Source: Variovorax sp. N23
Lineage (GTDB): Bacteria > Pseudomonadota > Gammaproteobacteria > Burkholderiales > Burkholderiaceae_C
Direction of reading: 5' to 3'
Length of the DNA: 64,000 bases
NCBI RefSeq assembly: GCF_025486315.1
Contig: NZ_JAOOPY010000001.1
Coordinates: 310,001 to 374,000 of the forward strand
Below, piece by piece: positions 45,893 through 55,549 of the stretch. Positions within the stretch are counted from its first letter, which is position 1; each line of letters starts with the position of its first letter. The position numbers and the translations under genes were made by a program. Under the pieces are notes generated by a model. It did not search any database. It was given only the letters and a program-made list of their open reading frames with translations, and was not told where the DNA came from.

Positions 45893-46055
45893 GACACTCT
45901 CCCTGAGTTTGGTGATGGAAAACACACGGCGCGCGGTGCGTTCTCACCGCGTGCGACAGGGAGCTTAGAGGGGCGTCTCCACGGAGATCAAGGCAGGAAT
46001 TCGCGTTGTTTCGTGCAATCGTGGGCTTCGGTCGGCCGGTTCACAGTCCGTTGAC

Positions 46056-47237
46056 TCAAAGCTCCTCGACGCGCCGCGGCGGGTAGCTGTCCCAGGCCTG
46101 ACAGCCCGGGCAGTGCCAGAAATGCTGGTGCGCCTCGAAGCCGCAGGCGGCGCAGCGGTAGCGCATCAGCGGGCGCGTGGCCTGGTCGAGGGCGCGTTGC
46201 ACCTGCGGGTGGTACTGTTCGTCGACGAAGGTTTCGCCGGCCAGCCAGCGCGAGGCGGCGATCAGCGAGGGCTGGTGCGCCAGATGCGCGATGTAGCCGT
46301 CACGCGGCGTCGGCGGCGTGTCGTCGGCGGCGAGCCCGTCAGGCAGCGGCACGTTGCCGCCCAGCGCGATGATGGCCTCGAGCACATCGACCGAAGGCGA
46401 CGCCGCATAGCGACGCTGCAGCAGCGACAGCGCCTCGCCGCTGCGCTGGGCGGCGACGGCGGCTTGCTGCAATGTCGCGGCATAGAGCGGCAGCGCCAGC
46501 GGCGCACGCTCGCTCAGCGCCAGCAGCGTCTCGAAGGCGGCGCGTGCATCGCCCTGGCGCAGTTGCAGGTTGGCGATGTCGATGGCCGGGCGCGGTGCGT
46601 CGGGGGCGGTCGCGCTGGCCTGGTGCAGCAGGGCCTCGGCGGCGGCGGCGTCGCCCTTGCCGAGCTGTTCGGCGGCCTGTTCGCACAGGTGATGCGCGCG
46701 GCGGGTGGCATAGCTCGCCTGCTCCGCGTCGTCGAGCTTCGCGGCCACGTCGGCGGCCTGCGCCCATTCGCGCGAGCGCTCGTAGATGGCCAGCAGGGCC
46801 AGGCGAGCCTCGTTCTGGTAGCGCGTGCCTTCGAGCTTCTGCAGGGCGGCTTCGGCGCGGTCGAGCAGGCCGGCGCGAAGGAAGTCCTGGGCCAGCGCGT
46901 GCTGGGCGCGTTCGCGGTCGGCGCGCGAGAGGTCGCCGCGGCCCAGCAGGTGCTCGTGCACCCGCACGGCGCGTTGGTATTCGCCGCGGCGGCGGAACAG
47001 GTTGCCGAGCGCGAAGTGCAGCTCCTGCGTGTCGGGGTCGTTCTGCACCGCCTCGATGAACGCATCGATGGCCTGGTCCTGCTGCTCGTTGAGCAGGAAG
47101 TTGAGGCCACGGAAGTAGGCCTTCGGGGCCTGCCGGTTTTCGAGCTTCAGCTGACGCAGGTCGAAGCGCGAGGCGAGCCAGCCCAGCACGAAGGCCAGCG
47201 GCAGGCTGAAAAGCAGCCAGCTGAAATCAAAGTCCAT
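46056..47237 (-). CDS. lapB: Lipopolysaccharide assembly protein B
   Basis: 393 residues. N-terminal membrane anchor (about 6-22), TPR repeats (about 60-330) and a C-terminal rubredoxin-like zinc ribbon (CAACGF then CPGCQAW). LapB (YciM) guides FtsH to degrade LpxC and so sets the rate of LPS synthesis. Overlaps lapA by 11 bases. The order rpsA-ihfB-lapA-lapB is conserved in many proteobacteria. Confidence 0.93.
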   Translation of the reverse strand: MDFDFSWLLFSLPLAFVLGWLASRFDLRQLKLENRQAPKAYFRGLNFLLNEQQDQAIDAFIEAVQNDPDTQELHFALGNLFRRRGEYQRAVRVHEHLLGRGDLSRADRERAQHALAQDFLRAGLLDRAEAALQKLEGTRYQNEARLALLAIYERSREWAQAADVAAKLDDAEQASYATRRAHHLCEQAAEQLGKGDAAAAEALLHQASATAPDAPRPAIDIANLQLRQGDARAAFETLLALSERAPLALPLYAATLQQAAVAAQRSGEALSLLQRRYAASPSVDVLEAIIALGGNVPLPDGLAADDTPPTPRDGYIAHLAHQPSLIAASRWLAGETFVDEQYHPQVQRALDQATRPLMRYRCAACGFEAHQHFWHCPGCQAWDSYPPRRVEEL

Positions 47238-47544
47238 GTTGACGCACGGCGGGAAGATCGGTCGGCAGGGTGTTCGACACCAGCGGCGCGGTCACGGCGG
47301 GCGTGGTGGGAGGCGGCTCGGCCGGACGCTGCGCCGCGGCCCGGTGCCTCCACCAGCCCGGCAGCATGCCCAGCGCGCCGACCACCAGGCCGCCCGCGAA
47401 GGCGGCCAGCACCACCAGCACCAGGGGCGCGCGCCACGAGGTGCCGAAGAAGAAGTAGACGGTGGCGTCGTGCTGGTTGTTCAGCGCGAAGGCGAAGAGG
47501 GTAAAAAAAATGGCTGCCTTGAGCAGCCACAGGAGGTATTTCAT
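47227..47544 (-). CDS. lapA: Lipopolysaccharide assembly protein A domain protein
   Basis: 105 residues with two membrane helices (about 3-22 and 38-62) and a proline/alanine-rich cytoplasmic tail. NNQHDATVYFFFGTSW is typical of LapA (DUF1049). It acts with LapB in the inner membrane. The ATG at 47544 follows CAGGAGG-like ribosome sequence; a longer frame to 47634 is not supported. Confidence 0.9.
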   Translation of the reverse strand: MKYLLWLLKAAIFFTLFAFALNNQHDATVYFFFGTSWRAPLVLVVLAAFAGGLVVGALGMLPGWWRHRAAAQRPAEPPPTTPAVTAPLVSNTLPTDLPAVRQHGL

Positions 47545-47581
47545 CAGCGTCCCCTTGGGCTCGCCGATTCTACGTTTGACC

Positions 47582-47905
47582 TCACGGCGCGGACGGCTTG
47601 CGTTGCGCGGCGTCCATTTCGGCGGTGCGTGCATCCACCGCTTCGCGCAGGGCCTTGCCGGGCTTGAAGTGCGGCACGCGCTTTTCCGGGATCTGCACGC
47701 TCTCGCCCGAACGCGGGTTGCGTCCGATGCGGGGCGGCCGGCGGTTGACCGAGAAGCTGCCGAAGCCGCGGATCTCGATCCGGTGGCCGCGCACCAGCGC
47801 GTCGCTCATCGCGTCGAGGATCGTCTTGACGGCGTACTCGGCATCGCGGTGCGTCAGCTGCGAGAAGCGGGCAGCGAGTTCTTCAACGAGGTCGGAGCGT
47901 GTCAT
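47582..47905 (-). CDS. ihfB: Integration host factor subunit beta
   Basis: 107 residues. HU/IHF fold with the [24 protein letters not shown]-bending beta-arm, where the Pro that intercalates DNA is present. Partners IHF-alpha to bend DNA. It follows rpsA, the usual position; a strong terminator between them means it probably has its own promoter as well. C-terminal extension of about 13 residues. Confidence 0.95.
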   Translation of the reverse strand: MTRSDLVEELAARFSQLTHRDAEYAVKTILDAMSDALVRGHRIEIRGFGSFSVNRRPPRIGRNPRSGESVQIPEKRVPHFKPGKALREAVDARTAEMDAAQRKPSAP

Positions 47906-47927
47906 GGGCCGGCGAAAAAAGAAGACG

Positions 47928-47965
47928 AAAAAAAAGACAGAGCGGCCCGAAGGCCGGCTCTGTCT
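47928..47965 (-). terminator. Rho-independent terminator of rpsA
   Basis: Long hairpin: 47935-47947 pairs with 47952-47965 (one bulged base) around a CGAA loop. On the minus strand it is followed by eight T residues (47927-47934 complement). Confidence 0.88.
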
Positions 47966-47976
47966 GCTGGGTCAGC

Positions 47977-49662
47977 TTACTTGTCGCTGTTGTCCAGCTT
48001 GGCGCGCAGCAGGGCGCCCAGGCTCGTCGTACCGGCGTTCTCGCGGGCCGACTGCTGGCTCAGGCTGGCCATGGCGCCTTGCTCGTCGACCATGTCCTTC
48101 TGCTTGATCGACAGCTGGATGTTGCGGGTCTTGCGATCCACATTGACCACCACGGCCGTGACTTCGTCACCTTCCTTGAGCACGTTGCGGGCATCTTCGA
48201 CGCGGTCGCGCGAGATTTCCGACGCACGCAGGTAGCCGATGATGTCTTCGCCCAGGTCGATCTCAGCGCCACGCGCGTCCACGGTCTTGACCTTGCCGGT
48301 CACGATCTGGCCCTTGTCGTTCACGGTCGTGAACGTGGTGAAGGGATCGCTGTCGAGTTGCTTGATGCCCAGGCTGATGCGTTCGCGGTCGACGTCCACC
48401 GCCAGCACGAGCGCTTCGACTTCCTGGCCCTTCTTGTAGTTGCGCACCGCGGCTTCGCCGGTTTCGTTCCACGAGAGGTCCGACAGGTGAACCAGACCGT
48501 CGATGCCGGCAGCCAGACCCACGAACACGCCGAAGTCGGTGATCGACTTGATCGGGCCCTTGACGCGGTCGCCACGCTTCGTGTTCTGAGCGAACTCTTG
48601 CCACGGGTTGGCCTTGCACTGCTTCATGCCCAGGCTGATGCGGCGCTTGTCTTCGTCGATCTCGAGGACCATGACTTCGACTTCGTCGCCCAGCGAGACG
48701 ATCTTGTTCGGCGCGATGTTCTTGTTGGTCCAGTCCATTTCGGAGACGTGCACCAGGCCTTCGATGCCGGGTTCGAGTTCGACGAACGCGCCGTAGTCGG
48801 CGATGTTCGTGACCTTGCCGAACAGGCGGGTCGATTGCGGGTAGCGGCGCGAAACGCCCATCCACGGGTCGTCACCCATTTGCTTGAGACCCAGCGAGAC
48901 ACGGTTCTTCTCGGTGTCGAACTTGAGGATCTTGGCGGTGATTTCCTGGCCGGCCTGAACGACTTCGCTCGGGTGGCGAACACGGCGCCAGGCCATGTCG
49001 GTGATGTGCAGCAGACCGTCGATGCCGCCGAGGTCGACGAACGCACCGTATTCGGTGATGTTCTTGACCACGCCACGGACGACTGCGCCTTCCTTCAGCG
49101 TTTCCATCAGCTTGGCGCGTTCTTCGCCCATGCTGGCTTCGACCACGGCACGACGCGACAGCACGACGTTGTTGCGCTTGCGGTCGAGCTTGATGACCTT
49201 GAATTCCAGGGTCTTGTTCTCGTACGGGGTCAGGTCCTTGATCGGACGCGTGTCGATCAGCGAGCCCGGCAGGAACGCGCGGATGCCGTTGACGAGGACG
49301 GTCAGGCCGCCCTTGACCTTGCCGCTGGTGGTGCCGGTGACGAAGTCGCCGGATTCCAGTGCCTTCTCCAGGGCGAGCCACGAAGCCAGACGCTTGGCGG
49401 TGTCGCGCGAGAGGATGGTGTCGCCGTAGCCGTTCTCGACGGAACCGATGGCCACGGAAACGAAATCGCCGGCCTGGACTTCGAGTTCGCCCTTGTCGTT
49501 CTTGAACTCCTCGATCGGCACGTACGCTTCGGACTTCAGTCCGGCGTTCACGACGACGTGGTTGTGTTCGACGCGCACGACTTCAGCGGTGATGACTTCA
49601 CCGGTGCGCATTTCGGAACGCTTCAGGGACTCTTCGAATAGATCGGCAAAAGATTCGGACAT
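47977..49662 (-). CDS. rpsA: 30S ribosomal protein S1
   Basis: 561 residues with six S1 RNA-binding repeats, the full-length proteobacterial form. Repeats 3-5 carry the well-conserved [24 protein letters not shown] pattern. It binds mRNA and helps initiation on structured or SD-poor messages. The ATG at 49662 ([13 protein letters not shown]) follows GGAAGG. A 160-base gap to aroA/cmk presumably holds the rpsA promoter. Confidence 0.97.
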   Translation of the reverse strand: MSESFADLFEESLKRSEMRTGEVITAEVVRVEHNHVVVNAGLKSEAYVPIEEFKNDKGELEVQAGDFVSVAIGSVENGYGDTILSRDTAKRLASWLALEKALESGDFVTGTTSGKVKGGLTVLVNGIRAFLPGSLIDTRPIKDLTPYENKTLEFKVIKLDRKRNNVVLSRRAVVEASMGEERAKLMETLKEGAVVRGVVKNITEYGAFVDLGGIDGLLHITDMAWRRVRHPSEVVQAGQEITAKILKFDTEKNRVSLGLKQMGDDPWMGVSRRYPQSTRLFGKVTNIADYGAFVELEPGIEGLVHVSEMDWTNKNIAPNKIVSLGDEVEVMVLEIDEDKRRISLGMKQCKANPWQEFAQNTKRGDRVKGPIKSITDFGVFVGLAAGIDGLVHLSDLSWNETGEAAVRNYKKGQEVEALVLAVDVDRERISLGIKQLDSDPFTTFTTVNDKGQIVTGKVKTVDARGAEIDLGEDIIGYLRASEISRDRVEDARNVLKEGDEVTAVVVNVDRKTRNIQLSIKQKDMVDEQGAMASLSQQSARENAGTTSLGALLRAKLDNSDK

Positions 49663-49822
49663 AGTGTCTTTTCCTTCCGTCACGCAGGGTTCGCAGCTGC
49701 ACCATTGCAACTGGCTTTGGGTCTGGAGACGGCGGTTGTGGGCTGGGGGCCCGGTTGGGTTGCGAAAACCGGCAAGTCGATGCGCTGTCGCGCGGCGGGG
49801 ACCTGCCGGACTGAAATACCCC

Positions 49823-51820
49823 TCAAGAAGACTCGAAAGGCTGTGCTTCCTGCCACCAGTTCAACACCTGTTCGACCGATTGCGCGATCGAGAGTTGGGA
49901 GTTGTCCAGGCGGCGGGCATCCTGTGCCGGCTTCAGAGGAGCGACGCTGCGGGACGAGTCCCGGGCGTCGCGAGCTTCCAGGTCGGCGCGAAGACTGTCG
50001 AGTGTAGTCGAAATCCCCTTTGAAATCAACTGCTTATGCCGCCGTTCGGCGCGCTGTACGGCGCTGGCCGTCAGGAAGACCTTGAGCACCGCGTCGGGGA
50101 AGATCACCGTGCCCATGTCGCGTCCGTCGGCGACCAGGCCCGGCAGGCGGCGGAAGCGCTTCTGCAGCGACAGCAGGGCCGCGCGCACGGCGGGCAGCGC
50201 CGAGACGCGAGAGGCGTCCATGCCCGCGGCCTCGGTGCGGATGGCGTCGCTCACGTCCTCGCCTGCCAGCATCACCTTGCCCTTGTCGAACTGCAGCGGC
50301 AGCGTTTCGGCCAGTGCGGCGATCTCGGCCTCGTGGGCCGGCTCCGGCTCGAGGCCCCGGCGGCGCATGGCAAGTCCCGTCACGCGGTAGAGCGATCCGG
50401 AATCCAGGTAGTGGTAGCCCAGCTCGTGCGCGACCTCGACAGCGAGCGTGCCCTTGCCGGAGGCAGTCGGCCCGTCGATGCAGATGACCGGAATCTCGGG
50501 CACGTCGATGACGGTGAACAGCGTCTCGAAGTAGTCCGGAAAGGTCTTGGCGACGCAGTGCGGGTCGAGGATGCGCACCGGCAGGCCGGCCGGGTTGAAG
50601 GCGGCGAGCGAAAAACACATCGCCACGCGGTGGTCGTCGTAGGTCTTGATGCGGGCGGCACGCCAGTCGGTGGCGGCGAGCGGATGCACCCGAATGAAAT
50701 CGGGGCCGTCCTCGACCGTGGCGCCGAGCTTGCGCAGCTCGGCGGCCATCGCATCGATGCGGTCGGTTTCCTTGACGCGCCAGCTGGCGATGTTGCGCAG
50801 CGTGCTGGGACCGTCGGCATGGAGCGCCATCACGGCCAGCGTCATGGCCGCATCGGGGATGTGGTTGGCGTCGAGGTCGATGGCCTTCAGCGGCCAGGCG
50901 CCGCGCGCGACCTGCAGCCAGTTCGGGCCGCTCTCCACGTTGGCGCCCATCTGGCGCGCGGCCTCGATGAAGCGGATGTCGCCCTGGATCGACTCTGCCC
51001 CCACGCCCTCGATGCGCAGCGGGCCGCCGGTGGCCGCCAGGGCGCCGAGTGCGATGAAATAGCTGGCCGACGAGGCATCGGCTTCGACATGGATCTCGCC
51101 CGGCGAGCGGTAGCGGCTGCCCGCCGGAATCGTGAACCGCTGCCAGCCGTCGCGCTGTACGGCGATGCCGAAGCGCGCCAGCAGGTTCAGCGTGATCTCG
51201 ATGTAGGGCTTGGAGATCAGCTCGCCGACGACGTCGATGGTGATGTCGCGCACCGCCACCAGCGGCAGCGCGAGCAGCAGGGCGGTGAGGAACTGGCTCG
51301 AGACGTCGCCGCGGACGCGGATCGGCGCGTCGAGCGTCAGGTGCGCCGGCGCGACGGGGTGGATGCGCAGCGGCGGGTAGCCCGGGTTGCCGAGGTAGTC
51401 GATCTGGCAGCCGAGCTGCGTGAGCGCGTCGACCAGGTCGCCGATCGGGCGCTCGTGCATGCGGGGCACGCCGCTGAGTTCGAAGTCACCACCCAGCAGC
51501 GACAGCGCCGCGGTCAGGGGGCGCATCGCGGTGCCGGCATTGCCCAGGAAGAGCGTGGCCTGTGGCGTGTGCAGCTTGCCGTTCAGCCCGTGGATGCGCA
51601 CAGTGCTGCCCGACAACTCGACGCCACAGCCCAGCGCGCGCAGCGCATCGAGCATGACCCGGGTGTCGTCGGAGTCGAGCAGGTCGTGGACCGTGGTCGT
51701 GCCTTCGGCGAGTGCGGCCAGCAGCAGCACGCGGTTGGAAATGCTCTTGGAGCCCGGCAGGCGCACGGTGCCGGCAGCGGCGACGAAAGGGGGAAGATCG
51801 AGAAAGGCGGTCGAGAACAT
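49823..51820 (-). CDS. aroA-cmk: Fused 3-phosphoshikimate 1-carboxyvinyltransferase / cytidylate kinase
   Basis: 665 residues. Residues 1 to about 440 are EPSP synthase ([43 protein letters not shown] and [14 protein letters not shown]). From about 444 to the end is cytidylate kinase (P-loop GPTASGKGT, then DSGSLYR and [14 protein letters not shown]). The junction is immediate, with no linker or stop. It unites aromatic amino-acid synthesis and CMP/dCMP phosphorylation in one polypeptide; this fusion is known in Comamonadaceae. The gene lies between tyrA and rpsA, where separate aroA and cmk normally lie. Confidence 0.94.
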   Translation of the reverse strand: MFSTAFLDLPPFVAAAGTVRLPGSKSISNRVLLLAALAEGTTTVHDLLDSDDTRVMLDALRALGCGVELSGSTVRIHGLNGKLHTPQATLFLGNAGTAMRPLTAALSLLGGDFELSGVPRMHERPIGDLVDALTQLGCQIDYLGNPGYPPLRIHPVAPAHLTLDAPIRVRGDVSSQFLTALLLALPLVAVRDITIDVVGELISKPYIEITLNLLARFGIAVQRDGWQRFTIPAGSRYRSPGEIHVEADASSASYFIALGALAATGGPLRIEGVGAESIQGDIRFIEAARQMGANVESGPNWLQVARGAWPLKAIDLDANHIPDAAMTLAVMALHADGPSTLRNIASWRVKETDRIDAMAAELRKLGATVEDGPDFIRVHPLAATDWRAARIKTYDDHRVAMCFSLAAFNPAGLPVRILDPHCVAKTFPDYFETLFTVIDVPEIPVICIDGPTASGKGTLAVEVAHELGYHYLDSGSLYRVTGLAMRRRGLEPEPAHEAEIAALAETLPLQFDKGKVMLAGEDVSDAIRTEAAGMDASRVSALPAVRAALLSLQKRFRRLPGLVADGRDMGTVIFPDAVLKVFLTASAVQRAERRHKQLISKGISTTLDSLRADLEARDARDSSRSVAPLKPAQDARRLDNSQLSIAQSVEQVLNWWQEAQPFESS

Positions 51821-51825
51821 GGGAT

Positions 51826-52683
51826 TCAGCCGCGCCACTGCGAGCGGGTGCGGCGGGCCGCCTCGATCGCTTCCTCGAGGGCCTGGGCATCGCCTGCGGC
51901 GAGCAGCGCTTCGAGTTGCATGAGCGTCTTGCGGAAGGCTTGCGATTGCAGCAGCACCTGCTCGCGGTTGGCCAGCAGGATGTCGCGCCACACGGCGGGG
52001 TCGCTGGCGGCGATGCGGCTGAAGTCGCGAAAGCCCGGTCCGGCGCGTTCGAGCATGCGGGCGCCATCGGGCTGTTCGGCAATGCCGTTGATGAAGGCGA
52101 AGGCCAGCAGATGCGGCAGGTGGCTCACGGCGGCGAAGGCGCTGTCGTGCTCCTGCGGTGTCATGGTCAGAACCTGGGCGCCGATGGCCGTCCAGAGCTG
52201 CGTGGCACGCTGCACGTTGGAGCGCAGCGTGGTCTTGGTCGGCGTCAGGATCACCTGCCGGCCGTCGAACAGCGAGGCCTCGGCGTGTTCGACGCCGGCC
52301 ACTTCCTTGCCGGCGATCGGATGGGCCGGCACGAAGCTGGCGAACTGCGTCTGCAGGCCGCGGCGTGCGGCCTCGATCACGTCACCCTTGGTGGAGCCGA
52401 CGTCCATCACCAGCGTGTCGGACGACACACCGTGGCGGATCGCCTTGAAGGTCGCTTCCGACGCTGCCACGGGCACGGCGACCAGCACCAGGTCGGCGCC
52501 GGACACCGCCAGCAGCGCCGAAGGTGCCGCCACGTCGATCACGCCCAGCTGGCGTGCGCGTTCCGTGGTGGAGGGGGACTTGCTGTAGCCCACCACGCGC
52601 TTGACCAGCTTGGCGCGCTTGAGCGCCAGCGCAAAAGAACCGCCCATGAGGCCGCAGCCGATCAGACCGAGTTGCTCGAACAT
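51826..52683 (-). CDS. tyrA: Prephenate dehydrogenase
   Basis: 285 residues. Rossmann NAD(P) motif [16 protein letters not shown] near the start; later [13 protein letters not shown] ([15 protein letters not shown]) and HPIAGKE motifs with the catalytic His. Oxidatively decarboxylates prephenate (or arogenate) to 4-hydroxyphenylpyruvate for tyrosine. Five bases separate it from aroA/cmk and nine from pheA. Confidence 0.94.
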   Translation of the reverse strand: MFEQLGLIGCGLMGGSFALALKRAKLVKRVVGYSKSPSTTERARQLGVIDVAAPSALLAVSGADLVLVAVPVAASEATFKAIRHGVSSDTLVMDVGSTKGDVIEAARRGLQTQFASFVPAHPIAGKEVAGVEHAEASLFDGRQVILTPTKTTLRSNVQRATQLWTAIGAQVLTMTPQEHDSAFAAVSHLPHLLAFAFINGIAEQPDGARMLERAGPGFRDFSRIAASDPAVWRDILLANREQVLLQSQAFRKTLMQLEALLAAGDAQALEEAIEAARRTRSQWRG

Positions 52684-52692
52684 CCGCGAGCC

Positions 52693-53811
52693 TCAGGACG
52701 TGACCGGGTAGGCGCCCAGCACCTTGTAGAAGGCGCAGAGGCCGCGCAATTCCTCCAGCGCCGCTGCCACGTTGGGCTGCGACGGGTGGCCGTCGAGGTC
52801 GATGTAGAAGTAGTACTCCCATTGGCCCGTGCGGGCCGGGCGGGATTCGAAGCGCGTCATCGACACCTTGTTGGCCTTCAGCGGCATCAGCAGGTCGTGC
52901 ACGGCACCCGGCCGGTTGGGCACCGAGACGACCAGGCTGGTGCAGTCGCGGCCCGAGGCCGGGGGCATCGCGAGCGTCTGCGGCAGGCAGATGATGGCGA
53001 AGCGGGTGCGGTTGTACGAATCGTCCTGGACGGCGTGGGCCACGATGTGCAGCCCGAAGCGGGTCGCGGCGCGTTCGCCGGCCAGCGCGGCCCAGGCCGG
53101 GTTCTCGGCGGCGAGACGGGCGCCTTCGGCGTTGCTCGAGACGGCGCGGCGCTCGGCGTGGGGCAGGTGCTTGGACAGCCAGGTCTGGCACTGCGCCAGC
53201 GCCTGCGGATGCGCCAGCACGGCTTCGATGCCGCCCAGCGCATTTTCCTTGCGCAGCAGATGGTGGCGCACCAGCAGGCTGACCTCGCCCACGACGTGGG
53301 CCGGAGAATGCAGGAACAGGTCGAGCGACCGCGTGACGACGCCTTCGGTCGAATTCTCGACGCCGACCACGCCGTACTGGGCGCTGCCGGCCGCGGTGGC
53401 ATGGAAGACTTCGTCGAAGCTGGCGCAATAGATGAGGTCGGCCGCGCCGCCGAAATATTCGACGGCTGCCGCCTCGCAGAAGGTGCCTTCGGGGCCGAGC
53501 ACCGCGACCCGCTGGGGCGATTCGAGCGCCAGGCAGGCCGACATGATCTCGCGCCAGATCGCAGCAACGTGCAGGCTCTTGAGCGGGCCCGGGTTGCTGC
53601 GTTGCATCTTCTCGATCACCTGCGCCACGCGGTCGGGGCGGAAGAAGGGCGTGCCTTCGCGCTTTTTGACCTCACCCACCTGTTCGGCGACGTGGGCGCG
53701 CTGGTTCAGCAGGTCGAGCAGGCGCTGGTCGAGCGCGTCGATCTGCACGCGCAGATCGGCGAGGCTGGCGGAGCTTTCGGGCGCCGTGGGCGAGGGTGGG
53801 GTCTGGGACAT
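52693..53811 (-). CDS. pheA: Bifunctional chorismate mutase / prephenate dehydratase
   Basis: 372 residues. AroQ-type chorismate mutase (about 17-100: LRVQIDALDQRLLDLLNQRA), prephenate dehydratase (about 104-285; GPEGTFCEAA and NRTRFAI with the catalytic Thr) and ACT domain (about 295-370; ESRP) for phenylalanine feedback. It makes phenylpyruvate. The start MSQTPPSPT at 53811 is preferred; the frame upstream reads into serC. Confidence 0.95.
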   Translation of the reverse strand: MSQTPPSPTAPESSASLADLRVQIDALDQRLLDLLNQRAHVAEQVGEVKKREGTPFFRPDRVAQVIEKMQRSNPGPLKSLHVAAIWREIMSACLALESPQRVAVLGPEGTFCEAAAVEYFGGAADLIYCASFDEVFHATAAGSAQYGVVGVENSTEGVVTRSLDLFLHSPAHVVGEVSLLVRHHLLRKENALGGIEAVLAHPQALAQCQTWLSKHLPHAERRAVSSNAEGARLAAENPAWAALAGERAATRFGLHIVAHAVQDDSYNRTRFAIICLPQTLAMPPASGRDCTSLVVSVPNRPGAVHDLLMPLKANKVSMTRFESRPARTGQWEYYFYIDLDGHPSQPNVAAALEELRGLCAFYKVLGAYPVTS

Positions 53812-53837
53812 CGTGCGAGAAAGAAGAGGGGCAGGCT

Positions 53838-54962
53838 TCAGGCCTGCGACCGCTCGAATTCTCGCATGTAGGCCACCAGCGCCTGCACGCCCTCGAGCGG
53901 CATGGCGTTGTAGATGCTGGCGCGCATGCCGCCCACGGACTTGTGGCCCTTGAGCTGCAGCAGACCCGCATCGCGGGCCCCTGCCAGGAAGGCGTCGTTG
54001 CGGCTTTCGTCGCGCAGGAAGAAGGGGATGTTCATCCGCGAACGGCAGGCCGGGTCGATCCGGTTCTCGTAGAAGGCCGAGCCGTCGATGAAGCCGTAGA
54101 GCAGCGCCGCCTTGGCGATGTTGCGTTGCTCCATCGCCGCCACGCCGGTCAGCTCGCCCTCGCGCTGCTGCAGCAGCCAGTCGAAGGTCAGGCCGGCCAT
54201 GTAGATGCCCCAGGTCGGCGGCGTGTTGTACATCGACTGGTTGTCGGCCACCGTCTTGTAATTGAAGGCGCTCGGGCAGATCTCGAGGGCGTGGCCCAGG
54301 AGGTCGTCGCGCACCACGACGATGGTCAGCCCGGCCGGGCCGATGTTCTTCTGGGCGCCGCCGAAGGCCAGGCCGACGCGGCGCCAGTCGACGGGTCGTG
54401 ACGCGACGTGGGAGGAGAAGTCGATCACCAGCGGTGCATCGCTGCCCAGCGCCGCCAGATCGGGCAGTTCCTGGAATTCGATGCCGTTGATCGTCTCGTT
54501 GGTGCACGCGTGCACGTAGGCGGCGCCGGGCGTCAGCTGCCAGGTCGAGGGCGCCGGCAGCCGCGTGTGCTTGCCGTCGGCATTGCTCGCGACGATGCGT
54601 GCGTCGCAATAGCGCTGCGCTTCCTTGTGCGACTTGATGCTCCAGCTGCCCGTGATGACGAAATCGGCCACCCCGCCACGGGACAGGTTCATGGGAACGA
54701 TGGCGTTCTCGCCGAGCCCGCCGCCCTGCATGAACAGGATGTGGAAGTTCGTGGGGATGGCCAGCAGCGTGCGCAGGTCGGCTTCGGCCTTCGTGGCAAT
54801 GGCCCCGAACTCCTTGCCGCGGTGGCTCATTTCCATCACGCCCATGCCGCTGCCATGCCAGTCGAGCATCTCGGCGGCCGCGCGTCGGAGCACGGCTTCT
54901 GGCATGGCCGCCGGGCCGGCGGAGAAGTTGTACGGGCGGGTGCCCACCGCCGCGTCCGTCAC
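53838..54962 (-). CDS. serC: Phosphoserine aminotransferase
   Basis: 374 residues. [17 protein letters not shown] at the N terminus and the pyridoxal-phosphate lysine in [13 protein letters not shown] match SerC. It makes phosphoserine from 3-phosphohydroxypyruvate and acts in pyridoxal-phosphate synthesis. The start is GTG 54962, four bases into the stop of the DUF2059 gene (GTGA), so coupling is likely. Confidence 0.95.
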   Translation of the reverse strand: MTDAAVGTRPYNFSAGPAAMPEAVLRRAAAEMLDWHGSGMGVMEMSHRGKEFGAIATKAEADLRTLLAIPTNFHILFMQGGGLGENAIVPMNLSRGGVADFVITGSWSIKSHKEAQRYCDARIVASNADGKHTRLPAPSTWQLTPGAAYVHACTNETINGIEFQELPDLAALGSDAPLVIDFSSHVASRPVDWRRVGLAFGGAQKNIGPAGLTIVVVRDDLLGHALEICPSAFNYKTVADNQSMYNTPPTWGIYMAGLTFDWLLQQREGELTGVAAMEQRNIAKAALLYGFIDGSAFYENRIDPACRSRMNIPFFLRDESRNDAFLAGARDAGLLQLKGHKSVGGMRASIYNAMPLEGVQALVAYMREFERSQA

Positions 54963-55549
54963 TTCTTGGCGGGCGCTTTGGCCGCGGGCTTGGCCGGTTG
55001 CTGCGCCGCGGGCGGTTGGCCGTTGGTGGGCGCGCCCAGTGCCTTGGCGACGCTCACGTTCAGCGCCTGAAGCTTGGGGTCGATCGTGGGGCGCACGTCA
55101 GCCACCAGCTTCTGGGTCAGCGCGTTGCCCAGCTGCGGGTTCAACTCGGAGAACTTCTTGTTCAGCGGCGAGCTGAGCCAGGCGACGAGCTGCTTGAGTT
55201 CGTCTTCATTGAAGTTCTGCTCCAGCAGCGGGCCGACGGTGGTCGGCGCCAGCTGGATGGCCTTGTCGCGCACGATCGGGAAGGCTTCCTGAACATACTT
55301 CTGGACCTCGGCTTCGGCGGCCTTGCCGAGTGCTTCGCGCTTCTCGGCGGGCACCTGCGTCTGCAGGTATTCGCTGCCGGCCTGGAGGATGGGGGACACC
55401 GAATCGTTGACCAGCAGGCGCGCCATGCCCTCGACGGCCGGGCGCTGGACGTCGAGCAATTGCTTCACGAGCGCGGCCTTGTCTTGGGCCATGGCGATCG
55501 AACTGGTGGCCAGTGCGACCGTCAGGACCGCAAGCTTGAAATTTTTCAC
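54959..55549 (-). CDS. DUF2059 domain-containing exported protein
   Basis: 196 residues. Signal peptide 1-21 (ending IAMAQ); helical DUF2059 region about 75-135 ([20 protein letters not shown]) and an alanine/lysine/proline-rich tail. Function is unknown, though such proteins are common envelope components. The start is a GTG at 55549 that overlaps the gyrA stop (GTGA, 55546-55549). It is always found between gyrA and serC in related genomes as far as I recall; treat that as memory. Confidence 0.85.
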   Translation of the reverse strand: MKNFKLAVLTVALATSSIAMAQDKAALVKQLLDVQRPAVEGMARLLVNDSVSPILQAGSEYLQTQVPAEKREALGKAAEAEVQKYVQEAFPIVRDKAIQLAPTTVGPLLEQNFNEDELKQLVAWLSSPLNKKFSELNPQLGNALTQKLVADVRPTIDPKLQALNVSVAKALGAPTNGQPPAAQQPAKPAAKAPAKK

